DNA of 64,000 nucleotides, taken from NCBI GenBank assembly GCA_030583925.1, contig CP129482.1, positions 1,178,001 through 1,242,000 on the forward strand. Direction: 5' to 3'. The notes beneath the pieces were generated by a model. It saw only the letters and a list, made by a program, of their open reading frames with translations, had not been told where the DNA came from and searched no databases. Shown here one piece after another: positions 36,008 to 44,210 of the stretch (its first letter is position 1; each line of letters opens with the position of its first letter). Source of the stretch: Anaerolineales bacterium (lineage in GTDB: Bacteria; Chloroflexota; Anaerolineae; Anaerolineales; Villigracilaceae). The position numbers and the translations under genes are program-made.

Positions 36008-36775
36008 TCACAATTTAACCGCCCGCGTCGCGATGTAATTGGGATGGAACTTCGCCAGCGGCGAATCGGACATCACATCTTCGTACAAATCCGTAATGAC
36101 GAATCCCGCCGCGCATTGACCGCCGAGCAAGTCGGTGAGCGAGTGACCGAACTCCAGCGGCGAACCTTTGGCGAGATACTCGTCCAGGTCCTCTTGCGAG
36201 AGGCTGGTCACATCCGAGTAGGGGATGGAGTGCGCGACTTCCAAGGCGCCTTCGTCCATTTTGAATAAATCGAAAATGTAGTGGACGGGATTCATCGAGC
36301 CCGTCATCAAAACCCCTCCGTGACGAAGAACTCGGAAACATTCTCGCCAAACTTTGCGAACATCTTGCATGAAAACTGTCGAAACGGGGTTGAAGATAAG
36401 GTCGAACGATTCGTCTGCGAATGCAGATAAATCCGCCGCGTCGCCTTCAACTGTTTTGAGACTCAACGCTTCTCTCTCTGCCACGAGTTGATCCTGTTTC
36501 AATTGGGCAGGGGAGTTGTCGTAGACGGTGACGTTTGCGCCCAGCGCGGCGAAAATGGGTCCCTGTTGCCCGCCTCCGCTGGCGAGACAAAGCACGTCCG
36601 CGTTTTTCAATGGCGGAAACCAACGCTGAGGGACAGTTATGTTTTCGGTGAGCAAGATTCCGAACTCACCTTTTCTGGCTTTTTCAATCGTTTCCGAATC
36701 GACGGGTTGAGTCCAGCGATTGCTCGATTCGACCTCACGGTTCCATGCGTCACGATTGTACGAGCGGATGTCCAT
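36008..36775 (-). CDS. Class I SAM-dependent methyltransferase
   Basis: 255 residues. The SAM-binding motif I is VLCLASGGGQQGP, followed by NVTVYDNSPAQL (motif II acid) and GDAADLSAFADESFDLIFNP (motif III and IV). It is a Rossmann-like methyltransferase of the Methyltransf_11/25 group. Substrate unknown; no biosynthetic neighbours. Confidence 0.82.
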   Translation of the reverse strand: MDIRSYNRDAWNREVESSNRWTQPVDSETIEKARKGEFGILLTENITVPQRWFPPLKNADVLCLASGGGQQGPIFAALGANVTVYDNSPAQLKQDQLVAEREALSLKTVEGDAADLSAFADESFDLIFNPVSTVFMQDVRKVWRECFRVLRHGGVLMTGSMNPVHYIFDLFKMDEGALEVAHSIPYSDVTSLSQEDLDEYLAKGSPLEFGHSLTDLLGGQCAAGFVITDLYEDVMSDSPLAKFHPNYIATRAVKL

Positions 36776-36866
36776 GATTCACCTCTACAGCGAAGATTGT
36801 AAAAGGGGAGAGAAGGCTTGTCGAGGCTGAATCAACTGTCGGCTGGGAAAGAAGCGATTAAAAATG

Positions 36867-36899
36867 TTGGGACAGGTCCATGCGTTAGACCTGTCCCAA
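36867..36899 (-). terminator. Terminator of the ArsR-MFS operon
   Basis: Perfect 12-bp stem (TTGGGACAGGTC and complement) with a nine-base loop, followed on the minus strand by CATTTTTAAT, 21 bases after the MFS stop. Confidence 0.85.
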
Positions 36900-36920
36900 A
36901 TCGTGAGGAGAAGCGTGCAG

Positions 36921-38165
36921 TTAATCTGTGCCCGCAGGTTCAGGGATTGGTAAATCCGCTGGACGCGTGCGGTTGAGGAGTGTAAATCCAAGAGCGGCGA
37001 GCGCACCAATAATTCCGCACCAGAGGAAGAGCGCGCCGGGGTTTGGACCGTCGAGAATGAGTCCTGCAAAATACGGACCGATCGTGAACGCCAAACTCCA
37101 TGTCAAGCCTGAGACAGCCATGTAACGTCCGCGCATGTCTTCGGGGGCGAAACTGGCGATGAGCGATTGCTGAACGGGCGACACGACCATTTCGCCGATG
37201 GTGATAACCACCATTGCCGTTACGAAAAACGCGAAGCCGCTGACGAACCCGTACATGGCGAAGCCAATCGCGTACAGCATCGCGCCAAATGCCATGGCGA
37301 GCATCGGTTTATATTTTTTGATCAACCGCGTTACCCAAAACTGCATTACTACAACCATGATCGCGTTGATGCTGAGCAGCGCGCCGAATACGATTTCAGG
37401 CTGACCATGCTGGTCGCGCAGATAAACGCCGAGCGTGGAGTTCATGTTCATGTAGACGAGCGTCATCATGACCGAAACGGCGATGAAAGCGATAAACGAT
37501 CGGTCGCGGAAGACGCGTCCATAACCGGCGAAGGTTTGGCGCATGGATTCGGATTTTGCGTGCGGGTGAGCGGCGGGCTTGGTCTCTGGGAGGAATGCGA
37601 TGACGATTCCTGCCGCGATCACGCTGATGACCGCATCCACGATGAAGAGAGCGCTGTACGAGATTCCGATGAGTAGCCCGGCAATTGGCGGGGCGATGAT
37701 GACTGCGATGTTGAATACCACGCGGATGATGCCGTATCCCTCTGCGCGTTTGTTTTCGGGGAGCAAATCTGCCACGACCGCTTCATGCGCCGGGTGACCG
37801 ATGCTCGACAGCGTCCCAACGAACACGACAACAAGCGCGAAGATGGTCAAGGTTGGGGCAAAGCCCATGCCCAGCGCGCTCAACGAGGAAAGTAGCAGGC
37901 TGGCAATGATGACCGATTTGCGTCCCATCCGATCCGCCAACGCGCCGCCTAGCGCCGACCCAACCATGCCCGAAGCCGAGAACACCGCGAACAACAGTCC
38001 GACAGTCGCCATGCCGATCCCGAATTTCTTGGTGAGATACAACGCAAAAAACGGATAGAGCATGAACCCGCCGAGGCGGTCAATGAACACGATGAGATTG
38101 TACGTCCAGAACGCGCGAGGGTATTCGTTGTAAACGCTTCTTACTTTGTTGAAAAATTCTTTCAT
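36921..38165 (-). CDS. MFS transporter (drug-efflux type)
   Basis: 414 residues with 12 predicted membrane spans. The loop 2-3 motif GGALADRMGRKSVI is the classic MFS motif A, and SIGHPAHEAVVADLLPENKRAEGYG resembles multidrug exporters of the MDR/TetA type. It is the last gene of the ArsR-regulated operon, so it is probably induced by a ligand of that regulator. Substrate unknown. Confidence 0.85.
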   Translation of the reverse strand: MKEFFNKVRSVYNEYPRAFWTYNLIVFIDRLGGFMLYPFFALYLTKKFGIGMATVGLLFAVFSASGMVGSALGGALADRMGRKSVIIASLLLSSLSALGMGFAPTLTIFALVVVFVGTLSSIGHPAHEAVVADLLPENKRAEGYGIIRVVFNIAVIIAPPIAGLLIGISYSALFIVDAVISVIAAGIVIAFLPETKPAAHPHAKSESMRQTFAGYGRVFRDRSFIAFIAVSVMMTLVYMNMNSTLGVYLRDQHGQPEIVFGALLSINAIMVVVMQFWVTRLIKKYKPMLAMAFGAMLYAIGFAMYGFVSGFAFFVTAMVVITIGEMVVSPVQQSLIASFAPEDMRGRYMAVSGLTWSLAFTIGPYFAGLILDGPNPGALFLWCGIIGALAALGFTLLNRTRPADLPIPEPAGTD

Positions 38166-38177
38166 TCTTCTCCGAGA

Positions 38178-38423
38178 TTAGTGAGCAAATCGTTTGGTTG
38201 AAGCGACTTGGTTGCATTTTGCAGACGGTATTTCGTACCGTTTGCGAAGTTGTTTTCCGGTGGCGATCATCCAATTGGCGAAAGCGAACATCAGGCGCGC
38301 GAAGCGACCGGGCTGGTAGGCGCGGGCTCCGAGGGCAATGTGTTCGAGCCGAATCTGTTTCATCTCCGCGATGATTCGTTGTCGATTGTATTCAGCGGTC
38401 ATTTCATCTTGATAACTGTTCAT
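38178..38423 (-). CDS. Small hypothetical protein in the ArsR-MFS operon
   Basis: 81 residues with a good ribosome-binding site (AAAGGAG before ATG 38423). Mostly helical and basic, with an amphipathic or membrane-associating stretch RLMFAFANWMIATGKQL. Spacing (12 bases to MFS, 18 from the regulator) shows operon membership. Family not recognised. Confidence 0.7.
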   Translation of the reverse strand: MNSYQDEMTAEYNRQRIIAEMKQIRLEHIALGARAYQPGRFARLMFAFANWMIATGKQLRKRYEIPSAKCNQVASTKRFAH

Positions 38424-38441
38424 GGCATACTCCTTTGGTCG

Positions 38442-39545
38442 TTACGAGCGATCCAGTAAAAAGGCTTGAACTGCTTTCAGCGTTTTTTCTATGCGGTCGT
38501 TATTCAGCATGTAAACTTTCGCTCCGCTTTCTCTTCGTTCCTGTAAATATCCGGTGGCGGTCAGTTGGGAGAGATAGCGCGAAACGCTCGGCTGGCTCAA
38601 GTTGACGGCGTCCATGATCTCTTGTGCTCGCATCTCGCCATTTTCCGCGATCATCTGCAGGATCTTCAAGCGGGTATCATCTGCCAACGCCGAAAGCCTT
38701 GAGACGATCTCCGCGCGGTCCAGTTCAGGAATTTGGATGTCAGAACCCTCCGGCATGCGCGCGCCAAAATAAATGTAGAAATGATCGCCGACCATTGCTT
38801 CGCGAATGTACGGTCCGATGTGGGCGTTGGGGATGAAGATCAACTCCTTCGCCCGCAAGAATTCGCCGCCCCATTTCGTTTCGGCGACCTCTTTGCCGGT
38901 TATTAAATTGACAAGTTCATTGCGAGCCAGGTCGTCGAGATCGAGTTTGTTGAACGCCCGGGCAGATTCCTCAAGCATTGGGCGGACACGGTTCCACTCG
39001 GCTTCGAGATGGTTCTTCCAAAACCAGCGGATGTGCCCCGTGATCAATTGTTTCAACGCGGCTGGGTCGATCACGTATTCATATGCCCTTGTTTCGAGGT
39101 CAATGTCTACCAGGTCGTCGCCAAACCGTGAACGGAGAAAATCCACGTAGTGGGTCGCGGAGGTGAGTATCTCTTCCCAATTCGCCGAAAGTTCCTTGAG
39201 GTTCTTTGCCTCATCGGTTAAGCACATCTTTTCATACGCTGCGAGAAGGCGTGTCCGCAATTCGGATGGGGGAGTAGATTCAAGGTTTTCGAGATAAGCC
39301 TCAAACGTCTGGAACGAAGCGGTTGGCATGACCGCGTAATGGAAACCGATCAATACCAATTTGTGTCTAAACAGTTCCTCAGCGGACATTGTCTCCTGGG
39401 TATTTCTCACCCACTCGTGTAGACCCGGCTCGTCTTCCTTCTTAGCAGTCAACAACATGCTTCCAAAGATATTCAAGCCGGGCTCAACCTGCACTAACTG
39501 GCTGTCGACTCGGGTTTTTTCGAGTTTGATATTGAATGGCGACAT
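38442..39545 (-). CDS. ArsR-family regulator with long N-terminal domain
   Basis: 367 residues from ATG 39545 (TTGGAGAAAAT upstream). The C-terminal winged helix-turn-helix (about 278-360) is ArsR-like: RLSALADDTRLKILQMIAENGEMRAQEIMDAVNLSQ, then SVSRYLSQLTATGYL. The approximately 270-residue N-terminal region, helical with aromatic segments, is much larger than in metal-sensing ArsR proteins and resembles DUF5937-type regulators, so it probably senses an organic ligand. Palindromic half-sites lie 20 bases upstream of its start. Confidence 0.82.
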   Translation of the reverse strand: MSPFNIKLEKTRVDSQLVQVEPGLNIFGSMLLTAKKEDEPGLHEWVRNTQETMSAEELFRHKLVLIGFHYAVMPTASFQTFEAYLENLESTPPSELRTRLLAAYEKMCLTDEAKNLKELSANWEEILTSATHYVDFLRSRFGDDLVDIDLETRAYEYVIDPAALKQLITGHIRWFWKNHLEAEWNRVRPMLEESARAFNKLDLDDLARNELVNLITGKEVAETKWGGEFLRAKELIFIPNAHIGPYIREAMVGDHFYIYFGARMPEGSDIQIPELDRAEIVSRLSALADDTRLKILQMIAENGEMRAQEIMDAVNLSQPSVSRYLSQLTATGYLQERRESGAKVYMLNNDRIEKTLKAVQAFLLDRS

Positions 39546-39564
39546 AATTTTCTCCAAGTTATAA

Positions 39565-39591
39565 AATTATTCAAGAAATTGAATAATTCAA
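39565..39591. promoter_or_regulatory. ArsR-type operator overlapping the operon promoter
   Basis: Half-sites ATTCAA (39569-39574), TTGAAT (39579-39584) and ATTCAA (39586-39591). The first two form a perfect 10-4-10 inverted repeat (39565-39588) and the last two a second overlapping palindrome. The A/T-rich stretch also holds TTGAAT and TAATTT promoter-like hexamers, so binding would block transcription. Confidence 0.7.
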
Positions 39592-39632
39592 ATATTTTAA
39601 TCAAATGTGTTGTTTTGTCAAGGTTTTGGATG

Positions 39633-39666
39633 AAAAATCCCCACCGATTTCTCGATGGGGATTTTT
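39633..39666 (-). terminator. Terminator after the LysM gene
   Basis: Stem AAAAATCCCCA/TGGGGATTTTT (11 bp, 12-base loop) 35 bases after the stop on the minus strand; also usable from the other side. Confidence 0.85.
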
Positions 39667-39701
39667 AAACGGTTCTTTTCCTGACTTTGAGCTGACTCGC
39701 C

Positions 39702-40862
39702 CTAGGGTTTCGGCGTGCCCTGTACAGCCACACCCACCCACGTGAAGGCGCGCTTTTCGCTGATCGCGCCAGCGGAAACCCATATGGGTTGACCTTGTTC
39801 ATCCACGCCATTTTGGCGGACAGTCGTGACCCACCAGCGGATGAGGTGCGCGAGGTTATCGTTCGGGCGGAACGAAGTCGGCACGATGTATTTTGTATCC
39901 GTCGCGTAATCGGTGATCCGTAATTCGCCGGTGGTCACATCTTCGATGATGATTTGGTATCTCTCGTTTTCGCGCAATGTGCCGACCGATGCCCATTGCA
40001 AGGTGACCACGTCGTTCGCTAAAGTGAACGCGGCGCCATCCGCTGGGAGAAGCAGATTGGGGGCTGGATAAGGAGGCGGTAACGTCGCAGTGGGAGTTGG
40101 TCCCGGCGTGGCGAATCGTTCGCATAGCGGGATCACAAGCGTGGTGCCGAGCAGGACGTTGTCCGAAGCCAGTCCGTTGTAAAACTTTATGGCATCTTGA
40201 GGTATGTTGTAATTGGCGGCAATGCTCGAAAGCGTGTCGTTCGCCTGAACTGTGTATGTCACTTTTTCGCAGGCTTGCGCGGTCTGTGTGGCTTCGTTTG
40301 GAATATCCGTCGGCGGCGGCGCAGGCGTTGAGGTTGGATAGGGAATCTTTAGCGTTTGCCCTACCGAAACAAAACATTCAGAGGAGAGTTGGTTCGTGAT
40401 GATGATGCTTTGCACCGACACTTTGAACGTGGCGGCAATCACGCCGCATGTTTCGCCCTCGCGCACGGTGTAGTCGAACGGAGGCAGCGGCGTCTGTGTC
40501 GGGATCGCAGTGCCGGTTGGCGCTTCGGTTGCCGTGGGTGTGACGGTGGCGGTGGCAGTGATGGTGCCTTCGGCTGTCGGCGTGACGAGCGACGCGCCGG
40601 TCGCGCCGGACGACAAGATGAAATAGATGCCGACCGCGCCGATCACCAGCACGATCACAAGCGCGGCAAGCGCGGCGGGTAAACTGAGAGTAATCTCTGG
40701 CATGCGGCTGGCTTGCACGACCGTATCCGCTTTCTTGGCTTTGGTCGCGGCTTTTGATTTGAGTTCCGTCCCGCACACGAGACAGCGCGTCGCGTTCTCG
40801 CTGAGACGCGTTCCGCAAGTAGGGCAGATCTGTGATTTTTGAGATGAAGGTTCTTGAAGCAT
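39702..40862 (-). CDS. Zinc-ribbon, membrane-anchored LysM protein
   Basis: 386 residues from ATG 40862. Order: cytoplasmic zinc ribbon (CPTCG and CLVCG, about 14-32), a membrane span (about 62-84), a Thr/Pro stalk, two LysM domains (YTVREGETCGVIAATFKVS and YTVQANDTLSSIAANYNIP) that bind peptidoglycan, and a C-terminal beta domain (about 265-380). It may link cytoplasmic sensing to the cell wall. Role unknown. Confidence 0.82.
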   Translation of the reverse strand: MLQEPSSQKSQICPTCGTRLSENATRCLVCGTELKSKAATKAKKADTVVQASRMPEITLSLPAALAALVIVLVIGAVGIYFILSSGATGASLVTPTAEGTITATATVTPTATEAPTGTAIPTQTPLPPFDYTVREGETCGVIAATFKVSVQSIIITNQLSSECFVSVGQTLKIPYPTSTPAPPPTDIPNEATQTAQACEKVTYTVQANDTLSSIAANYNIPQDAIKFYNGLASDNVLLGTTLVIPLCERFATPGPTPTATLPPPYPAPNLLLPADGAAFTLANDVVTLQWASVGTLRENERYQIIIEDVTTGELRITDYATDTKYIVPTSFRPNDNLAHLIRWWVTTVRQNGVDEQGQPIWVSAGAISEKRAFTWVGVAVQGTPKP

Positions 40863-40872
40863 ACGGGCGGGA

Positions 40873-40881
40873 ATTATACCA
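40873..40881 (-). promoter_or_regulatory. Extended -10 promoter of the LysM gene
   Basis: TGG-TATAAT on the minus strand (TATAAT 40878-40873), only ten bases before the ATG, implying a very short or absent leader. Confidence 0.55.
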
Positions 40882-40950
40882 TTGAACAATTTTTGGAATT
40901 TTTTGAGGAGGTTTCAGGGAATGTCCAATTTAGAAAGTAAAAAAACTCTT

Positions 40951-41030
40951 TGCCACAGAGAACACAGAGTTCCCAGAGAGAAATTCTCAAAATCTCTGTG
41001 CGCTCTGTGGCTTATACACCAAATTAGCCA
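40951..41030. repeat. CACAGAG-type palindromic repeat, copy d
   Basis: TTTGCCACAGAGAACACAGAG...CTCTGTGCGCTCTGTGGC followed by ACACCAAATTAGCCACTCC, a tail shared with copy f near 59383. The gap 40882-41218 contains only this, an imperfect GAGAGTAGCCACTCTC hairpin and the three-copy repeat. Confidence 0.78.
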
Positions 41031-41145
41031 CTCCTGAGTTTTGTGAATGGTTAATTGAGTGGGTTAAGCCACGCCGTTCGTGCCGCGAGAGTAGCCACTC
41101 TCACCCATGGTACGGCTTCCACGCGCTGAGACAATGTGGGGTATC

Positions 41146-41205
41146 ATTCCTTTGCTGAGACGTTCGAGGAGCACGTCGCGAATGGGTGTGAATAAATCTG
41201 ATCGA
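41146..41205 (+). repeat. GAGACnTTCGAGG repeat, copy 1
   Basis: CCTTTGCTGAGACGTTCGAGG then AGCACGTCGCGAATGGGTGTGA. Copies 2 and 3 are at 42138 and 43432. Each lies just before an unrelated plus-strand gene. Confidence 0.7.
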
Positions 41206-41218
41206 AAAGGAAATCAGC

Positions 41219-42016
41219 ATGCCAAAGATAACGCTCAACAATACGGAGATCTATTATGAGACCGCGGGCAAGGGACAAATGGTTCTCTTCATTCACGGAC
41301 TTGGCTCAAGCGTCCGCGATTGGGAGATGCAGATACCCGCCTTCTCTAAAAGTTTTCAAACGGTCGCCTTCGATCTGCGCGGACATGGACAGTCGCAAAA
41401 ACCACAAGGACCGTATAGCATGTCGCTGTTTGCGAGCGACGCGGCTGAGTTGATCAAGTCGTTGGGCGGCGCGCCTGTCCACGTGGTGGGAATTTCATTG
41501 GGCGGCATGGTCGCCTTTCAACTCGCCGTGAATCACCCAGAGTTGGTGAAAAGTTTGGCGATCGTCAATTCGGGTCCCGAGGTCGTTGTCCGCACGCTGA
41601 AAGACAGATGGCAGGTGTTTTTGCGTTTTGCCATTGTCCGTTTGTTGGGGATGCGAAAGATGGGAGAAGTATTGAGCAAACGTCTGTTTCCAAAACCAGA
41701 GCAAGGCGCCTTACGCGATACATTCGTCGAACGGTGGGCGGAAAATGATACGCGGCCATATCTCGATACTTTGCGCGCCATTGTCGGGTGGAGCGTGGCG
41801 GACCGCATCGGTGAGATCGCCGCGCCGACGCTGGTCGTGGCGGCAGATGGAGATTACACGCCTGTATCCTCCAAGCAAGAATATGTTTCTAAAATGCAGA
41901 ATGCAAAGTTGGTTGTGATTCAAGATTCTCGCCATGCAGTTCCCGTCGAAAAGCCCGAGGAGTTCAATCCTATCGTGATCGATTTCTTGGAAAATTCTCT
42001 TTCTTCGTTGAGGTAA
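41219..42016 (+). CDS. Alpha/beta hydrolase
   Basis: 265 residues. LFIHGLGSS (oxyanion), DLRGHGQS, nucleophile GISLGG (Ser near 95), acid in VVAADGDYTPV and His in DSRHAVPVEKP form a full triad. Family: 3-oxoadipate enol-lactonase-like or fluoroacetate-dehalogenase-like small hydrolases. Substrate unknown. AAGGAA precedes ATG 41219. Confidence 0.88.
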   Translation: MPKITLNNTEIYYETAGKGQMVLFIHGLGSSVRDWEMQIPAFSKSFQTVAFDLRGHGQSQKPQGPYSMSLFASDAAELIKSLGGAPVHVVGISLGGMVAFQLAVNHPELVKSLAIVNSGPEVVVRTLKDRWQVFLRFAIVRLLGMRKMGEVLSKRLFPKPEQGALRDTFVERWAENDTRPYLDTLRAIVGWSVADRIGEIAAPTLVVAADGDYTPVSSKQEYVSKMQNAKLVVIQDSRHAVPVEKPEEFNPIVIDFLENSLSSLR

Positions 42017-42065
42017 AAAACTCGAGCCGCTGTTGAGACTTGTGCGGCGGCAAAGGCTGAGGGGC

Positions 42066-42112
42066 GCATCCGCCCTCCGCAACTGCGAGCAGATTCCCCG
42101 TCCGTGTGAAGC
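42066..42112. repeat. Fragment matching the coding region at 44824-44873
   Basis: ATCCGCCCTCCGCAACTGCGA is identical to bases within the GH-like lipoprotein gene, and the match continues at lower identity through TTCCCCGTCCG. Noncoding here; possibly a gene remnant. Confidence 0.5.
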
Positions 42113-42137
42113 GTGGACGTTTGGACAATTATCCGAT

Positions 42138-42204
42138 TGCTGAGACTTTCGAGGGGCAGGCGTAAATCCATGTGAATGAAAATTGTGATTACGGTAGAAT
42201 CTAT
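42138..42204 (+). repeat. GAGACnTTCGAGG repeat, copy 2, ending in a -10 element
   Basis: TTGCTGAGACTTTCGAGG, diverged middle, then GTGATTACGG and TAGAAT (42195-42200). The closest gene downstream is the NIPSNAP gene. Confidence 0.6.
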
Positions 42205-42272
42205 GCGCGGAGAGTCATCGTTTCGCTTTTTGGCTGACTCGTCTCAAATCATTTGGATAGGTTGAAAAAATC

Positions 42273-42617
42273 ATGATTCATCAATTGCGTATCTATGAAA
42301 TTTTTGAACACAATAAAGCCGCTTTTCATGCGCGGTTCCGCGACCATGCCATGCGGATCATGAAAAAGTATGGCTTTGAGTTCGTCGCCATGTGGGAAGC
42401 AAGGGAAGAGCAAAAGACGGAGTTCGTTTATATCCTTGCGTGGCGGGATGAAGCGACGAAAAACGCCGCTTGGGAAAATTTCAGGGCGGACGAGGAGTGG
42501 AAGGAAGTCAAGTGGGTGACAAGCGCGCAGTATGGCGACTTGGTCGGCGCAATTGAAGATCGTGTCTTGTTCCTGACGGATTATTCTGCTCCTCTTTCCA
42601 AGTCACTCAATATATAA
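42273..42617 (+). CDS. NIPSNAP-family protein
   Basis: 114 residues, dimeric alpha+beta barrel fold. The N-terminus HQLRIYEIFEHNKAAFHARFRDHAMRIMKKYGF and the core VAMWEAREEQKTEFVYILAWRDEATKNAAWENF match the NIPSNAP family. Biochemical role unclear in bacteria. A methyltransferase gene follows after 37 bases. Confidence 0.88.
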   Translation: MIHQLRIYEIFEHNKAAFHARFRDHAMRIMKKYGFEFVAMWEAREEQKTEFVYILAWRDEATKNAAWENFRADEEWKEVKWVTSAQYGDLVGAIEDRVLFLTDYSAPLSKSLNI

Positions 42618-42654
42618 AAAAATCTCGTTCGATATAAATTTCTGGAGCCAATGA

Positions 42655-43404
42655 ATGGATGCGATCTACAACAATATTGGCAAGAACTATTCTGTAACTC
42701 GTTGCACTGACCCGAAAATAGCGAAACAGTTGTATGCTGAATTGGAAGGCGCGACACGTATCGTGAATATCGGCGCGGGGACGGGTTCTTACGAGCCAGA
42801 GAATGTAGATTTGGTCGCGGTTGAACCGTCTTCCGTCATGATCGCTCAGAGGAAAGCGGGCTCTCATCCTGTCGAGCAGGCTTTTGCAGAGAAGTTGCCA
42901 TTCGACGACGGAAGTTTTTCTCATGCAATGACCGTTCTTTCCATGCACCATTGGCAGGATCGAGCGAGCGCGTTCAATGAGATCAACCGTGTGGCAACGG
43001 AGAAATTTGTAGCCATCACATGGGACCCGACCTCGGAGCCGTTTTGGCTGACGCGGGATTACTTCTTTGAAATTTACGAAACGGACAAACAGATCTTTAC
43101 CGATTTGAAAGAGTTGGATGATTATTTTGACGATGTGACAATTCGACCGCTGCTGATCCCCGGTGATTGCGAGGATGGATTTTTCGCCGCATTTTGGAGA
43201 CGCCCCGAAGCGTATCTCGATAGCGCGGTGCGACAGGCGATGTCTCCGTTTTCGAAGGTCGAGAAATTGTCGCAGGGTTTGCAGAAGTTAGAAGATGACC
43301 TGAAAAGCGGGGCGTGGGCAAAAAAGAATCAATCTCTGTTGAATGCGTCCGATTTGGATGTCGGTTACAGGCTTGTTTCAGCTAGGACAAGGAGTGTCCG
43401 TTGA
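42655..43404 (+). CDS. Class I SAM-dependent methyltransferase
   Basis: 249 residues. Motif I RIVNIGAGTGSYEP, then VAVEPSSVMI, and EKLPFDDGSFSHAMTVLSMHHW. Methyltransf_11 type. Substrate unknown. Probably in one transcript with the NIPSNAP gene. Confidence 0.85.
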   Translation: MDAIYNNIGKNYSVTRCTDPKIAKQLYAELEGATRIVNIGAGTGSYEPENVDLVAVEPSSVMIAQRKAGSHPVEQAFAEKLPFDDGSFSHAMTVLSMHHWQDRASAFNEINRVATEKFVAITWDPTSEPFWLTRDYFFEIYETDKQIFTDLKELDDYFDDVTIRPLLIPGDCEDGFFAAFWRRPEAYLDSAVRQAMSPFSKVEKLSQGLQKLEDDLKSGAWAKKNQSLLNASDLDVGYRLVSARTRSVR

Positions 43405-43431
43405 TGAGCAAGGTGTGGCGGCTCGGAGTAA

Positions 43432-43506
43432 TTTCTCCTTTGCCGAGACATTCGAGGAGCATGTCGCGAATGGGTGTGAGTGAAATCCTTCGGATTAAGG
43501 TAGAAT
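43432..43506 (+). repeat. GAGACnTTCGAGG repeat, copy 3, ending in a -10 element
   Basis: CTCCTTTGCCGAGACATTCGAG then AGCATGTCGCGAATGGGTGTGA and TAGAAT (43501-43506), 20 bases before the PIN gene. Strongest match to copy 1. Confidence 0.7.
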
Positions 43507-43525
43507 CCGCACACAGGAAAATATC

Positions 43526-43984
43526 ATGATCCTGCGCGTCTACATTGATACCTCGGTGATCGGCGGCTGTTTCGACAGCGAATACGAAAAGCCATCGAAT
43601 CGACTTTGGAGTGAATTTCGCATGGGCAAAAGGCTCGCCCTGATTTCGGATCTGCTTCAACTTGAGTTGGAAGAAGCCCCGACAAGAGTCCGACAGTTGC
43701 TGAACGAATTGCCTGCCGATTCCATTGAGCGCGTGGCGCTCGACGAAGAGGCGATTGAGCTGGCAAACGCCTACATCCAAGACGGCGCGGTTGCCGAATC
43801 AAGTTTGTCAGATGCTCGTCACATCGCCATGGCAACCATTGCACGGGCTGACGTATTGGTAAGTTGGAATTTCAAGCATATTGTGAATCTCAATCGGATT
43901 CGCCGCTTTAATGCTGTGAACCTGAAATCTGGTTATCCGACCATTGAGATTCGCAGTCCAAATGAGGTGTTGTATGAAAACTGA
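43526..43984 (+). CDS. PIN-domain protein, probable toxin
   Basis: 152 residues. PIN-like nuclease: RVYIDTSVIGGCFDSE (first acid), LLQLELEEAP, SLSDARHIAMATIARADVLVSWNFKHI (later acids) as in a well-populated subfamily of type II toxins. These cleave RNA. AGGAAAATATC precedes the ATG. It overlaps the next small gene by 11 bases, so toxin precedes antitoxin. Confidence 0.82.
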   Translation: MILRVYIDTSVIGGCFDSEYEKPSNRLWSEFRMGKRLALISDLLQLELEEAPTRVRQLLNELPADSIERVALDEEAIELANAYIQDGAVAESSLSDARHIAMATIARADVLVSWNFKHIVNLNRIRRFNAVNLKSGYPTIEIRSPNEVLYEN

Positions 43985-44147
43985 AACTATCAACGCAGTC
44001 GCTTTGAAGCGTGAATTACAAAAAAAAGCGGAACAGAAATTGATGAGATTATCCGAGAAGGAGCAAATCGCATTGTTACGACGAAAGTACGGCCGCGTGA
44101 GCCGAACGAAGAAGCGGAAAGCGCAACGAGAGTTGCAAACTGTTTAG
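43974..44147 (+). CDS. Small protein overlapping the PIN gene, probable antitoxin
   Basis: 57 residues from ATG 43974, inside the end of the PIN gene in another frame. Highly charged, helical, Lys/Arg-rich (RRKYGRVSRTKKRKAQRE). The position and overlap are typical of the partner of this PIN subfamily. Basic rather than acidic, which is unusual for a direct antitoxin. Function inferred from context. Confidence 0.6.
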   Translation: MKTETINAVALKRELQKKAEQKLMRLSEKEQIALLRRKYGRVSRTKKRKAQRELQTV

Positions 44148-44210
44148 TGTTCTACTTTTCTATGCCACGCGTGTATGTATTACTTCTAAGATATGATTTT
44201 CTCTGGAGGT

